From contig CALEIL010000270.1 of assembly GCA_937876435.1 (NCBI GenBank), forward strand, positions 1 to 11,132: a stretch of 11,132 bases of DNA, read 5' to 3'. Of this stretch, positions 1-8,439 are shown one piece after another. Below the pieces are notes generated by a model. The model made no database searches and was not told the DNA's origin. It saw only the letters and a list, made by a program, of their open reading frames with translations. Position 1 is the first letter of the stretch. Each line of letters begins with the position of its first letter. The position numbers and the translations under genes are program-made. This DNA is from an uncultured Bacteroidota bacterium (GTDB taxonomy: Bacteria > Bacteroidota > Bacteroidia > Chitinophagales > Saprospiraceae).

Positions 1-182
1 CAACCAAACGCGCGAAGCGCACAAACCGGCGAAGCCGACAAACTCATGGGGCGCTTCGCGGACCATGATCCAACTGGATGGTCCGCTCTTCGGACCATCT
101 TTCTGGGGTAGTGGAACCTCCAGCTTCCGCCAAGGATACAGTATTTAGTCCCTGTCTATTTTAAACTAATAATTGAATCGGG
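1..182. repeat. Intergenic cluster of small inverted repeats
   Basis: No gene is visible in this stretch. Its first 100 bases hold nested palindromes. CGCGAAGCGC (11-20) is perfectly complementary to GCGCTTCGCG (51-60). CGGC-GAA-GCCG lies at about 27-37. GGACCAT-type blocks recur in both orientations at 59-66, 78-85 and 91-98. The arms share the motif GCGAAGC or its complement, which suggests an iterated intergenic element rather than chance. The unit boundaries cannot be fixed from one copy, and the element may start left of the window. Confidence 0.5.
77..99. terminator. Possible terminator hairpin beyond the M1 peptidase gene
   Basis: A perfect 9-bp stem, GATGGTCCG (77-85) and CGGACCATC (91-99), encloses a 5-nt loop. 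It sits about 85-105 nt beyond the stop codon of the M1 peptidase gene, so it could end that transcript. The only T-rich stretch next to it (TTTCT, 99-103) follows it on the plus strand, which would better suit a gene arriving from the left. It could act both ways or be part of the surrounding repeat cluster. Confidence 0.35.
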
Positions 183-1856
183 CTACCTATCCACCGTCGG
201 GTATGGATCCTTTGTCAGGGGAAATCCTCCGACGTAAAAATCGGGATCAATCCGGATATCATCCATGGCCACACCCTCACCGACCTGTATAGAATTCCAG
301 TTGTCCGAGGCATCCACCAACCACCGGGCTTCACCGTCAATCCAGATCCTCAGGGGCATCTCAAATCCCTCGACCACATTATCGTACCTGTACTGCAGTT
401 TTCCCTGGTCGATCCGGTAACTCAACACGGGAATGCGGGCATCTCTCACGTACTGATCAAAAAAGGTGGTCAGATCGGTGGTTATTCTCTGATCAAAAAA
501 CCCCTCTATATCTTCGGCCAGCACGGTCTGATGATAAAAGGTCTTATTGAGATCCCTCAACAAGGCCCTCCATTGATCGTCGTCATCCACGATTTGTCTG
601 AGCATATGCCACATGTTGGCCCCTTTATAGTATATATCCGTCCCACTCCTGCCTCCATCGGCCACGCCATATGTACCCTGCAACGGGTACTTATTCTCCG
701 TATTGGCACGAACACCCCGTACGTATTCAGCACCCGCGTCTTTGCCGTAATAATACTCCACGAACAAACTTTCACTGTAGCAGGTAAAGCTCTCATGAAT
801 CCAGAAATCAGCCATATCCGCGTACGTAATATTGTTAGCGAACCATTCATGGGCAGATTCGTGGATGATGATAAAGTCAAATTTCAACCCCCATCCGGAA
901 TGACTGAGATCCCGTCCACGATATCCATTCTCAAATCCATTGCCGTAGGTCACGCTGCTCTGATGTTCCATCCCGAGATAGGGAGCTTCCACCAATTTGT
1001 AACCATCTTCGTAGAACGGGTAAGGACCAAACCAATGCTCGAAGGCTTCCAGCATTTTTGTGGCCTGTGCAAATTGTTTTTTTGCTTTTTCCAGATTATA
1101 CGACAGGACGTAGTAATCGCACTTCAGGGGGCCCTTCTCCCCTTGATATATTTCTGAAAAATGAACGTAATCCCCGATATTTATATTGACCCCGTAACTA
1201 TTGATCGGGTTGGCCACAAACCAATGGAATGTTTTCCGACCGTTCTCCTCCCTGGTAATACCGCGCAACTGGCCATTGGAAATATCCTGCAGACCAGCCG
1301 GCACGTTCACTGAAATCTGTAAACTGTCCACCTCATCGGCCGGATGATCTTTGCATGGCCACCATATACTGGCACCTGCCGATTGATTGCTGTTGGCAAT
1401 AAACCAATTGCCGTTCTGATCTTTATCCCAGGTAATCCCACCACTCCACGGAGGGCGGACGCTTTCTGTGGGAATCCCACCGTATTTCACCACGATTTCC
1501 TGGATAGATCCTACGGGATGTTTCTGAGGCAGGCTGACAAAATAGGCTGAATGAACTTTCCGGTATTCCAGATCCCGACCGTCCTGAGTGAAACTGTATA
1601 CTTCCAGCGGATCCTGCAGATCAATCTGGATCATATCGCTGGGTTCCAGGACTTTATACCGGATCGTATTGGATCCTTCGATTCGCTTGTCTTCCGGGTA
1701 CACTTCCACGTACAGATCGTAATATGTCAGGTCCCACCAACTCCTCCCCGGGCCGTTGTTCCCCCGCAGGGAATCCTGAACGGTATAACCAGAGGTCTGC
1801 CCGGTAGCGAAGACAGCGGTGGTTATCAACCCCAGGAAAATGATCAATTTTTTCAT
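183..1856 (-). CDS. Secreted M1-family zinc aminopeptidase (gluzincin)
   Basis: The 557-residue protein begins with a signal peptide (MKK, then a hydrophobic run to about residue 18, cleaved near ATGQ), so it should act outside the cytoplasm and trim N-terminal residues from peptides. The N-terminal beta-rich domain (about 40-230) is followed by the catalytic domain. The GMEH substrate motif is at 295-298. The zinc site HESAH is at 332-336, with the third ligand Glu355 exactly 18 residues later (HExxH-x18-E). A YYKG motif at 409-412 supplies the likely transition-state Tyr. All catalytic elements are present. The protein lacks the long helical C-terminal domain of PepN/ERAP-type members, so it belongs to the short M1 class; the last 100 residues are beta-rich. 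The ATG at 1856 is the natural start for the signal peptide. The gene lies 64 nt after the LytTR regulator on the same strand and is probably the last gene of that transcript. Confidence 0.93.
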   Translation of the reverse strand: MKKLIIFLGLITTAVFATGQTSGYTVQDSLRGNNGPGRSWWDLTYYDLYVEVYPEDKRIEGSNTIRYKVLEPSDMIQIDLQDPLEVYSFTQDGRDLEYRKVHSAYFVSLPQKHPVGSIQEIVVKYGGIPTESVRPPWSGGITWDKDQNGNWFIANSNQSAGASIWWPCKDHPADEVDSLQISVNVPAGLQDISNGQLRGITREENGRKTFHWFVANPINSYGVNINIGDYVHFSEIYQGEKGPLKCDYYVLSYNLEKAKKQFAQATKMLEAFEHWFGPYPFYEDGYKLVEAPYLGMEHQSSVTYGNGFENGYRGRDLSHSGWGLKFDFIIIHESAHEWFANNITYADMADFWIHESFTCYSESLFVEYYYGKDAGAEYVRGVRANTENKYPLQGTYGVADGGRSGTDIYYKGANMWHMLRQIVDDDDQWRALLRDLNKTFYHQTVLAEDIEGFFDQRITTDLTTFFDQYVRDARIPVLSYRIDQGKLQYRYDNVVEGFEMPLRIWIDGEARWLVDASDNWNSIQVGEGVAMDDIRIDPDFYVGGFPLTKDPYPTVDR

Positions 1857-1920
1857 ACCAAATGGTTTTGGTGGATAAAAGTGCCGAATACCGGATCAAA
1901 AAACTAAAATAAACCACGCC

Positions 1921-2697
1921 TCAGCTCCTTAGAAAGTCCTTGAGTTCCTTCCCACCCCTTTTGGATGCATGGAGCGTTTCCCCATCTTTAAAAGTCAATA
2001 AGAGTCTGCTGTGATCATATCTGCTGATCAGAGACAGGTTGACCACCGCAGCTGAACTGATTAGAAAAAAAGACGGATGGTCTCTCAACTGATCTTTATA
2101 ATACCCAAGATGACGCACCGACTGGAGATCTTTCCCCTCGGTCAGTTTGATCGTAGTCATGGATCCGTTGGCTTCCAGATATTTGATCTTATCGGAGTCG
2201 ACGTACTCGATGACGCCCTTAATCATCAAAATCGGTATCTGATCAAAGGCCGGACTTTTCTGACCTGACAGTTGAGCAATCAAATTGAGGTTATCGTTTA
2301 TTTTTTTCTCCTGTTGGATACGGGTCGTCGCTTTGTGCACAGCCTGGATCAACTCATCATTGCTGATGGGCTTATAAAGATAATCCGCCGCGGACACCCG
2401 GATGGCTTTGAGTAAGTATTCTTTTTGACTTTGGCCGGTGGTGAATATGATGGCCGGCATGGTGATATTTTCGTGGTTTTCAATATACTCGATCAGGTCA
2501 AATCCACTGCCGATCGGCAAACCAATATCCAAAAACAACAACTGGTATTGATTTTGTTCCAGTAATGTCATAGCTTCATCCAGTTGGGATGTTTGATCGA
2601 TGACTCCCACTGCAGGACAATACTTGGTCAATTTATTTTTTAAAAGATCGGATGCTTTCCTGTTATCCTCTACTATCAGGCTTTTAAAGGTTCTCAT
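1921..2697 (-). CDS. LytTR-family response regulator (REC + LytTR DNA-binding)
   Basis: This 258-residue cytoplasmic two-component regulator has an N-terminal receiver domain (about 5-125). It shows acidic pocket Glu10/Asp11, phospho-acceptor Asp57 in LLFLDIGLP, switch Thr86/Thr87 and conserved Lys109 in the YLYKP motif. A linker of about 25 residues, possibly coiled-coil, leads to a LytTR domain (about 155-256). That domain has the typical order: a strand with YLEANGSMTTI, then a motif around HPSFFLISSAAVVNLSLI, and a final RGGKELKDFL helix. The start ATG has AGGAAC a few bases upstream, a plausible ribosome site. No histidine kinase is in the window, so the partner must lie elsewhere. The gene sits 55 nt after the third chaperone gene and 64 nt before the M1 peptidase, which suggests co-transcription with envelope functions. 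Its target is unknown; family members bind direct repeats upstream of regulated genes. Confidence 0.93.
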   Translation of the reverse strand: MRTFKSLIVEDNRKASDLLKNKLTKYCPAVGVIDQTSQLDEAMTLLEQNQYQLLFLDIGLPIGSGFDLIEYIENHENITMPAIIFTTGQSQKEYLLKAIRVSAADYLYKPISNDELIQAVHKATTRIQQEKKINDNLNLIAQLSGQKSPAFDQIPILMIKGVIEYVDSDKIKYLEANGSMTTIKLTEGKDLQSVRHLGYYKDQLRDHPSFFLISSAAVVNLSLISRYDHSRLLLTFKDGETLHASKRGGKELKDFLRS

Positions 2698-2752
2698 TTG
2701 GGTTCCTCATTTCAACTATTAGGGAGGCCATTCGTCCAGCCAGGCATGAGCC

Positions 2753-4123
2753 TCATGGCCCCATCGTATAAGAATTCACTTCTCTCCAGGGATCCATAAT
2801 CGGACAGGATGGGAGATACCTGGGATTTATGTGGACGAATGTGGAAGATATTTTGGTCTTCAGCCAATTCAACAAATATTGCTCCTGCCGCTGTTGGATC
2901 GCTGCCCTTTTGATTTTATCGTAATCTTCCCCCAGATTAGCCGTATGAGGCTTACTCCGGGAAAATAATTTAACGAGTTTGATATACCCTTCTCCCTGCT
3001 GGTTGTTCACTTCGATCGGTGCGGTAATTCCTCCTACCTCGATGGTGTCAATCGCAAAATACACGTCCGTTTCCAGAGCAGGGGTCGGAAAAAACGTATT
3101 CCCTGATTGTGGATTGGTGGCTCGCCCGCCATTGTGAAAGGAGGGGACCTCATCCGAACCAAACCGTCGTACTGCGATTTCCCAGGGAAGGGAATCCTGG
3201 ATGATCAATTGGCGGATAGAGTCGAGTTTATTGACGGTCAGTTCAATATCCGAATCCTTGATTTCGGGTTTGATCAGGATATGCTCCACGTGTATGCGGT
3301 TACCCCTTCTGCCTATCATTCGGATGATGTGAAAACCAAAGTCGGATTCTACGATATCGGAGATTTCACCGTCGTCAAGATTGAACGCGGCGGCTTCAAA
3401 TTCGGGGACGAAGGTGCCCCTCATCTGCCAACCAAGATCTCCACCGATCCGGGCAGATCCCGGGTCGTCGGAGTACGTTCTGGCCAGGGTGTTGAAATTT
3501 TCACCAGCCTCGATTTTGTTTTGAATCTGTACTGCCAGCGCAATCGCCTTTTCCCGTTCTTCCTTGCTGACTTCAGGGAAAATGACGAGTTCCCCGATTT
3601 CCACTTCTGAGTTGAAATAGGGCAAGGAATCTTTGGGCAGCGATTCATAATAATCGATGACTTCTTTGGGCGTGATTTTGACATTGGAGAGAATGGACGC
3701 CTGCATTTGTCTGGCCAGCGCTTGCTCCTTCATATCCTTTCGCATCATTTTCTTGACCTGCGACACGTTTTTACCGTAATAATTCTGGAATCTTTCGATA
3801 TCCCCATTCATCGTCTGGATGATATACTGGATTTTGCGGTCGAGTTCCTGTTCGACCTGCGCATCGGGAACTACTATACTGTCCAGCTTGGCCTGATCCA
3901 CCATTAGTTTGTTCATAAACATGCTCTGGATCACCTGGCAACTGTCATCCTGCGTCAACCCTCCGGTCACAGCGGTCTGATAATCGAGATTGCTCAACAA
4001 CTCAGACGATAACAATATTTCACCCCCCAGTTTGGCGGCCAGTTCTTCGAGCACGATCTGCTGGTCCTGTGCAGACACCCAGGTACTCATAGCGCACAAT
4101 ATAATGATCCATCTAATTCTCAT
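2753..4123 (-). CDS. SurA-like periplasmic peptidyl-prolyl isomerase/chaperone, two parvulin domains
   Basis: The 456-residue precursor has a signal peptide cleaved after VSA (residue 18). A SurA-like helical N-domain follows (about 20-165), with the long helix pattern of chaperone peptide-binding domains. A first parvulin (PpiC) domain lies at about 173-272, with the GGDLGW motif and the FGFHIIRMI strand near its end. A second, more divergent one lies at about 277-385, starting at VEHILIK. The C-terminal segment ends in a proline- and cysteine-containing tail typical of Bacteroidota SurA-like proteins. The likely role is holding or isomerising outer-membrane and secreted proteins in the periplasm. 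The ATG start overlaps the end of the upstream gene by 11 nt, so translation is probably coupled. The first parvulin domain looks complete; activity of the second is uncertain. Confidence 0.9.
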   Translation of the reverse strand: MRIRWIIILCAMSTWVSAQDQQIVLEELAAKLGGEILLSSELLSNLDYQTAVTGGLTQDDSCQVIQSMFMNKLMVDQAKLDSIVVPDAQVEQELDRKIQYIIQTMNGDIERFQNYYGKNVSQVKKMMRKDMKEQALARQMQASILSNVKITPKEVIDYYESLPKDSLPYFNSEVEIGELVIFPEVSKEEREKAIALAVQIQNKIEAGENFNTLARTYSDDPGSARIGGDLGWQMRGTFVPEFEAAAFNLDDGEISDIVESDFGFHIIRMIGRRGNRIHVEHILIKPEIKDSDIELTVNKLDSIRQLIIQDSLPWEIAVRRFGSDEVPSFHNGGRATNPQSGNTFFPTPALETDVYFAIDTIEVGGITAPIEVNNQQGEGYIKLVKLFSRSKPHTANLGEDYDKIKRAAIQQRQEQYLLNWLKTKISSTFVHINPRYLPSCPIMDPWREVNSYTMGP

Positions 4124-5021
4124 ACTTTATTATCTTATTTTGACGAAGCGCCTCCTGATACAGATCCTCTTTCACCTTTTCCAGCCATTCCAGCTTCCGT
4201 TTCTGCAGAATAGCTTTCTGTGCAAAATTACGAATATATGTCAAAGGGGCATCATCCGTTTCCTCGGCGATATCGATTATCTTTAAAAAATAAAAATGAT
4301 TCGCATCTTCAAGTTCCAGTCTGTTGCTTTTGTTGAGAAGATTTCTCGGCAATATTTCAGGCAACATCGTCTGCAATTCATTCAAATCATGCCAGACCGT
4401 ATCGAGAATAAACGCCTCTGAATACAGATCCAGGTATTTGATTAGTTCGATTTTTATCCTTTCCCCATCTTCCAGTTCATCCCAGAGTTTTTTGACCTTG
4501 TCGTACTCATTTCTCAAAGACTGACGCGGAAAAACCGCCAGGTTAAATTTCACGATGGTCTTTTTCAATTTAAACTGATCGGGATTTTGATTAAAGAACG
4601 TCTGAATGTCTGTATCTGTCACGAGGGTATCCTTAAAATTCTTTAAAAGCTGTTCCTCGTACTGGTGAATGATCAAAGATTCCCTGTAATCCCTCACCAG
4701 GGCGTTGAGTTGCCGGATATCACCCATGGAACGCTCGGCTTCTGACAGAAATACCTCCTTCCTGATCCAGCGGTCAGCCAGGGCATTGGCAATGAGGACG
4801 CTGTCCGGTCTGTTCACGTGATCGGGATACATCTCCTTGAGTTCCTTGAGGCTCAGCACCTGACCGTTGACTTCTGCCACGGCCACTTCGGTAGGTTCTG
4901 TAGGGACTTCTGTATTCTGACAACCCTGCACGTGGGCCATACCGATCCACGCCAAAATGCAGAAAAGGTAGGAATTGCGCCCGTGTTTAAGACCTGATAA
5001 TCGATTGAAGAACTGATTCAT
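4113..5021 (-). CDS. SurA-N-like lipoprotein chaperone without an obvious parvulin domain
   Basis: This 302-residue protein has a long n-region, a hydrophobic stretch (about 18-30) and a lipobox VQGC with Cys34, so it is probably a lipoprotein. After a Pro/Thr/Glu linker, residues 46-150 resemble the start of SurA/PpiC chaperones: VAEVNGQVLSLKEL, then helices with an ADRWIRKEVF segment. Where a parvulin domain would follow (about 150-260) I see no GGxLG motif and no FGxHII strand. It may therefore be a pure holdase, or a very divergent isomerase fold. It sits between two double-parvulin genes, overlapping the upstream one by 35 nt and the downstream one by 11 nt. That arrangement argues for stoichiometric synthesis and perhaps a shared complex. 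The ATG at 5021 is the only reasonable start that keeps the signal sequence. Confidence 0.8.
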   Translation of the reverse strand: MNQFFNRLSGLKHGRNSYLFCILAWIGMAHVQGCQNTEVPTEPTEVAVAEVNGQVLSLKELKEMYPDHVNRPDSVLIANALADRWIRKEVFLSEAERSMGDIRQLNALVRDYRESLIIHQYEEQLLKNFKDTLVTDTDIQTFFNQNPDQFKLKKTIVKFNLAVFPRQSLRNEYDKVKKLWDELEDGERIKIELIKYLDLYSEAFILDTVWHDLNELQTMLPEILPRNLLNKSNRLELEDANHFYFLKIIDIAEETDDAPLTYIRNFAQKAILQKRKLEWLEKVKEDLYQEALRQNKIIKYEN

Positions 5022-6975
5022 TTAACTCAATATCGTATTTTTCCTGCAACTGAGCGACCCACTGGTCCTCCAGATATTTTTGATAATCGGACATAACCGA
5101 TCCTCTGGCATCTTCAAATTTCAGAAGTTTTCCTTCTCCCACAGAATTCACCTTCCCAAAAGTCGTCACGCCAGATTCCTGATCAGCCATACTGTGCAAA
5201 CTACCTTCGACGAGTTTTGCTTCATCTATTCCAAACTGATTTTTGAACACATCCTCCCCGACGGATATTGTTTCATAGGACACTACCCGGGCGGCTTTGT
5301 TCAATTTTTTCAACACCTTTTCGGGGGATTTTTTCTCGATGAGTCGTTTGACTTTCGCCAACACATCCGGCTTGGTGGTATTTACCTGAAACTGACCGTA
5401 TTCTACCGGACGTAAAGTGTGGTATTTGTTTTTATTTTGTTCGTAGTAGGTTTTCAATCCTGCGGTGTCCTGACCGGCGCGATCCCATATCTTTTCTTTG
5501 GAAATCTCAAATAACATGATGCCTTCCCTGTATTCCCTCATGATTTCCCTAAATTCCGGATATTTGTCCTCGAGATGTGATTTCTCATACTCCAACAGCT
5601 CATGGTTTATATAATTTCCAAGAATGTGGCCTACTTCCGCTGCGGCATCCCGCACATGGTGGCCTTGGTACCGGGCATCCAGATTTCCGGCTAAAAATGC
5701 CAAAAACCCATCGAGATCGTAGACCTGATCGTTGATCGTAAACAGATCCCGGTTTTCCACACCCTGAGGAACCTGCCAGTTAACCTGGAACACATCCTTG
5801 GTCAGAACGTCGAGCAACTCTTCATTGGTCACTTCAGTTCTTCTAAATTCTTCCTCTTCCTTGATTCTCTGCACCAGAGCTTCCTGAGCCAGTTCGTACC
5901 GGCTGTCGTCCCGAACCAGACTCTCCAGGTATCGTTTTTCCGACTCATAAGGGCCCAGGGTATCGAGTGAAATTCGCTGGATAATATGCCAACCGTAATC
6001 GGTGTGTACCGGTGGGGAAAAGCCTCCGTCTTCTTTGATCGCGAAAGCTGCTTCTTCAAACTCGGGGGCATATTTCCCTGTTTTGAATTTCCCGAGGTAT
6101 CCGTTTTGCCGACGATTGTTATCATCCTGGCTATACTCCAGAGCCAGTTTTCCAAAATCTGCTCCTTTTTTCAATTCCTGATACAACTTCTCTATGACCT
6201 GCCTGGAAGTATCCTCCACACCCTCTCGGGGCTTCCGGATAAGAATATGGGCTACTTCGATGGTACCAGGATCAGGAATCCGGCCATTGACTTTGATCAG
6301 GTGGTAACCCAAAGTGGTATGGACAGGTCCGGCTATTTCCCCGACTGGTGTAGTATAAATCGCTGTTTCAAGTTCATAAAATCCCGTGGGGAGCTTTGCT
6401 CTACGGTATCCCAGATGCCCCCCATTTCTGAGAACTGAACGATCCTGGGAAAAGTTTTTGGCTACTACTGAAAATTCCTCTCCCTCCTCCAATTGTCTTT
6501 TGGCTTCCTCAAGCGTCTTCAGGGCTCTTTCCGTCAACACCTCCACGCCATCCTGAGGGACGGTCCTTAATATATGGCTGACATCAATGCCCCATTGCAT
6601 CCGTTCATACAACTCCCTGGTCAGCCGGTCCAGCATGGCTTCGTCCGACATGTATTTGTCGGCGAGTTGGTTTCGGTATATCGCCAACTCGGATTCAAGC
6701 TGTGGGTTATGGTCCAGTCCCTGGGCTCGGGCATCGGCGACCTTCAGCTTAAATTTTTGATATAAATCCAAAAATTCCCGGACCGACTTTTCATCATACT
6801 CCGCCATTTCGGCGTTGCTCTTCTCATACACGTAAGAAAATTCCGACAAATGAACTTCGTCGTCCCCTATGCTGAATAAGACCGGATCGTCGGTTGCATT
6901 CTGAGCAGAAAGGACTGTGGATGAGTGTGAAATGGCGCATAGAAAAATCACTGCGGGTAAAAACCTGTACATCAT
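4987..6975 (-). CDS. Secreted peptidyl-prolyl isomerase with tandem parvulin domains (SurA/PpiD-like)
   Basis: I prefer the ATG at 6975 (662 residues) over a TTG four codons upstream, because the tandem ATG gives a standard signal peptide cleaved near LSA-QN (about residue 25). The N-terminal chaperone part spans about 30-125. A first parvulin domain (about 130-231) begins with VSHILRT and carries NGGHLGY and LGYHLIKV. A second (about 238-335) begins with VAHILIR and carries QNGYLGKF and YGWHIIQRI. Residues 340-660 form a helical C-terminal region rich in Glu and Lys that may provide extra peptide-binding surface. No transmembrane anchor other than the signal peptide is visible, so it should be soluble in the periplasm. 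It is the first gene of the envelope cluster and its 3' end overlaps the next gene by 35 nt. No clear Shine-Dalgarno sequence precedes it, as is common in Bacteroidota. Confidence 0.9.
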   Translation of the reverse strand: MMYRFLPAVIFLCAISHSSTVLSAQNATDDPVLFSIGDDEVHLSEFSYVYEKSNAEMAEYDEKSVREFLDLYQKFKLKVADARAQGLDHNPQLESELAIYRNQLADKYMSDEAMLDRLTRELYERMQWGIDVSHILRTVPQDGVEVLTERALKTLEEAKRQLEEGEEFSVVAKNFSQDRSVLRNGGHLGYRRAKLPTGFYELETAIYTTPVGEIAGPVHTTLGYHLIKVNGRIPDPGTIEVAHILIRKPREGVEDTSRQVIEKLYQELKKGADFGKLALEYSQDDNNRRQNGYLGKFKTGKYAPEFEEAAFAIKEDGGFSPPVHTDYGWHIIQRISLDTLGPYESEKRYLESLVRDDSRYELAQEALVQRIKEEEEFRRTEVTNEELLDVLTKDVFQVNWQVPQGVENRDLFTINDQVYDLDGFLAFLAGNLDARYQGHHVRDAAAEVGHILGNYINHELLEYEKSHLEDKYPEFREIMREYREGIMLFEISKEKIWDRAGQDTAGLKTYYEQNKNKYHTLRPVEYGQFQVNTTKPDVLAKVKRLIEKKSPEKVLKKLNKAARVVSYETISVGEDVFKNQFGIDEAKLVEGSLHSMADQESGVTTFGKVNSVGEGKLLKFEDARGSVMSDYQKYLEDQWVAQLQEKYDIELNESVLQSIIRS

Positions 6976-7084
6976 GGAATTTAACAATTTGTAGATAAAA
7001 AATTATGGAACGAATTTACAACAGCTATTGGTATATCCGGGCTATGTTTATAGGTTGTATGCCTCCTGTCACGGATTTTCATCC

Positions 7085-7707
7085 CCTAGTGCCAGCCGGA
7101 TCATCTTTATCCAGGTCTATTTGGTCTTACCTCCGGCTCTTGGTCTATGCTGATAAGAAGTGGTCGAAGCCACCCACAGACCGGGGTTCCGGAGATATTG
7201 TGTGGGATGAGATATCACCGGACATAAATCCGCTATGATGCCGCGTAAATACACATTGTACAGGAAGTGATTCCGGCCCGACCCCGTACAATCCAATACC
7301 AAGACGTACCATATCGTATTGATATTCTGGGAATTTGAAAATTTCCACTGAATTGGGTATGTGTTTTAGGGGCCATTCTGGTCGTCATTCATCCAGACAG
7401 ATCGATACCATGCATCAAAACGACGAAACTGTTCCCGGGTAAATTCATCGTGTTCGGATCTCGAACTCGATGCCAGGTGGGAAAAAACCGTCCGTGTCTG
7501 GATGGTGGGATTGGATCGAAGAATATTCGATATTTCATCCACCTCATCGTTCCCAAATCCCAATCTTGGCATACCGGTTTCAACCTCGAAATGGACAGGG
7601 TATCCGACCAATTTTGTTTCGTGAATAAAACACAGCCATTCCTTCAATATGGGCAGACCTGCTATTTCAGGTTCCAGATGGTTGTAAATGAGATTCTGCG
7701 GTTTGAC
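7085..7707 (-). pseudogene. alr: Frameshifted alanine racemase remnant
   Basis: Two reading frames together match the middle of an alanine racemase. The first (about 7366-7707) reads LEPEIAGLPILKEWLCF, then HFEVETGMPRLGFG, FSHLASS and FTREQFRRFDAW, all typical of the PLP-barrel of Bacteroidota Alr. It hits a stop at 7366. The match resumes in another frame (about 7145-7376) with PLKHIPNS and FPEYQYDMVRLGIGLYG, which includes the phosphate-binding Arg region, and then loses similarity near a VGGFD segment corresponding to the catalytic-Tyr VGYD. Weak similarity persists at the nucleotide level to about 7085. The N-terminal lysine region and the C-terminal beta domain are absent. An in-frame stop at 7708-7710 closes the upstream side. 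A racemase copy with an open reading frame lies at the right edge of the window. Aligned DNA shows many third-position differences between the two, so the pair is not a recent duplication. Confidence 0.85.
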
Positions 7708-7761
7708 TTAACGGCTACAATCTGATATTCAGGAATATCCCCAGAGTTACAATCACAAAAG

Positions 7762-8247
7762 TTATCGATCCTCTATTTTTAGTTGGTAAGAAATGGAATC
7801 GAAATCATAATCGGGCACCAAAATCCAGTTCAAATCAATATTTAAAGCGGAGGTGTCATTGCTATAAGCTGTAATCAAATACCTCAATGAATTCTTTGAT
7901 CGATCGTAGAGGAGAATTCTGTCATTGTCCAATCCTGATCCAGCAATCCTTGTAGTATAGCCAATTAACACGCTATCCTTGAAATGGACTGAGGGTATAA
8001 GATCCCAACAGTCCTTCTTTAAAATTTCTTTCAGGTCGTCTTCTGTTCTGATCATGAAGCTGTCTTTTTTTTGAGATATATCATCTACCCACCTACACAT
8101 TAAAAATTTTGTAGTATTAACTTCTCTGAAGTCCAGAGTATCAATTCCCAATGGTTCTTCATCCATGAGTGGAACATCCGAATCACACGCCATTCCGGAT
8201 ATAATTAATATCAACGGCAACCACATTCTGTACATCACTTTTCTCAT
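7762..8247 (-). CDS. Small hypothetical lipoprotein, possibly PrcB-like
   Basis: This 161-residue protein has a signal sequence with lipobox SGMAC (Cys21), followed by an acidic stretch (DSDVPLMDEE). That pattern resembles the lipoprotein export signal used by Bacteroidota for surface display. The mature part has a pattern I associate loosely with PrcB-like beta-rich lipoproteins: FMIRTEDDLKEIL (64-76), a central strand SVLIGYTTRIAGS (92-104) and a final WILVPDYDFDSISY (141-154). This is a weak structural impression, not an identification. The ATG at 8247 is used; a second ATG four codons in is also possible. The gene is AT-rich compared with the envelope cluster and stands alone between the Rpn gene and the racemase remnant. 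Function unknown. Confidence 0.75.
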   Translation of the reverse strand: MRKVMYRMWLPLILIISGMACDSDVPLMDEEPLGIDTLDFREVNTTKFLMCRWVDDISQKKDSFMIRTEDDLKEILKKDCWDLIPSVHFKDSVLIGYTTRIAGSGLDNDRILLYDRSKNSLRYLITAYSNDTSALNIDLNWILVPDYDFDSISYQLKIEDR

Positions 8248-8350
8248 CTTTCACTATTTTTCTATATCGCGTAAAAATCCTATACTATATTGCCCGCCAA
8301 TCCTTCCTTGGTGGAGGCCTTGACAGAGATAGTCAAAAAATAAAAATTGG

Positions 8351-8378
8351 AAAAAAGCAGGACCCAGTTCATACTGGG
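8351..8378 (-). terminator. Likely rho-independent terminator after the Rpn gene
   Basis: A perfect 6-bp stem, CCCAGT (8363-8368) and ACTGGG (8373-8378), with a 4-nt loop is followed on the minus strand, after 6 nt, by six Ts (8351-8356). It lies about 60 nt beyond the stop of the Rpn-family gene and before the lipoprotein gene, so it would separate the two transcripts. The stem is short and the gap to the T run is longer than ideal. Confidence 0.45.
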
Positions 8379-8439
8379 GGGGAAACTTCCTCATCCTTAA
8401 GTTCAGACATACGGCCGTTCATCTCTCCTCTCTCAACCT

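Noticed and set aside
531..1157. A 208-codon plus-strand open frame
   Set aside because: It lies fully antisense to the well-supported M1 peptidase catalytic domain and has no recognisable domain or start context.
3107..3610. A 167-codon plus-strand open frame
   Set aside because: It is antisense to the parvulin domains of the SurA-like gene, and its composition mirrors the codon structure of that gene.
5986..6438. A 150-codon plus-strand open frame
   Set aside because: It is antisense to the tandem parvulin region of the chaperone gene; no domain recognised.
4987..6987. TTG start at 6987 for the first chaperone gene
   Set aside because: The tandem ATG at 6975/6972 gives a compact signal peptide and is the better initiator.
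6976..7040. A Bacteroidota-type promoter upstream of the first chaperone gene
   Set aside because: A TAATTTTT box resembling the -7 element (TAnnTTTG) is present at 6998-7005, but the nearest TTG lies only 13 nt upstream of it instead of about 19.
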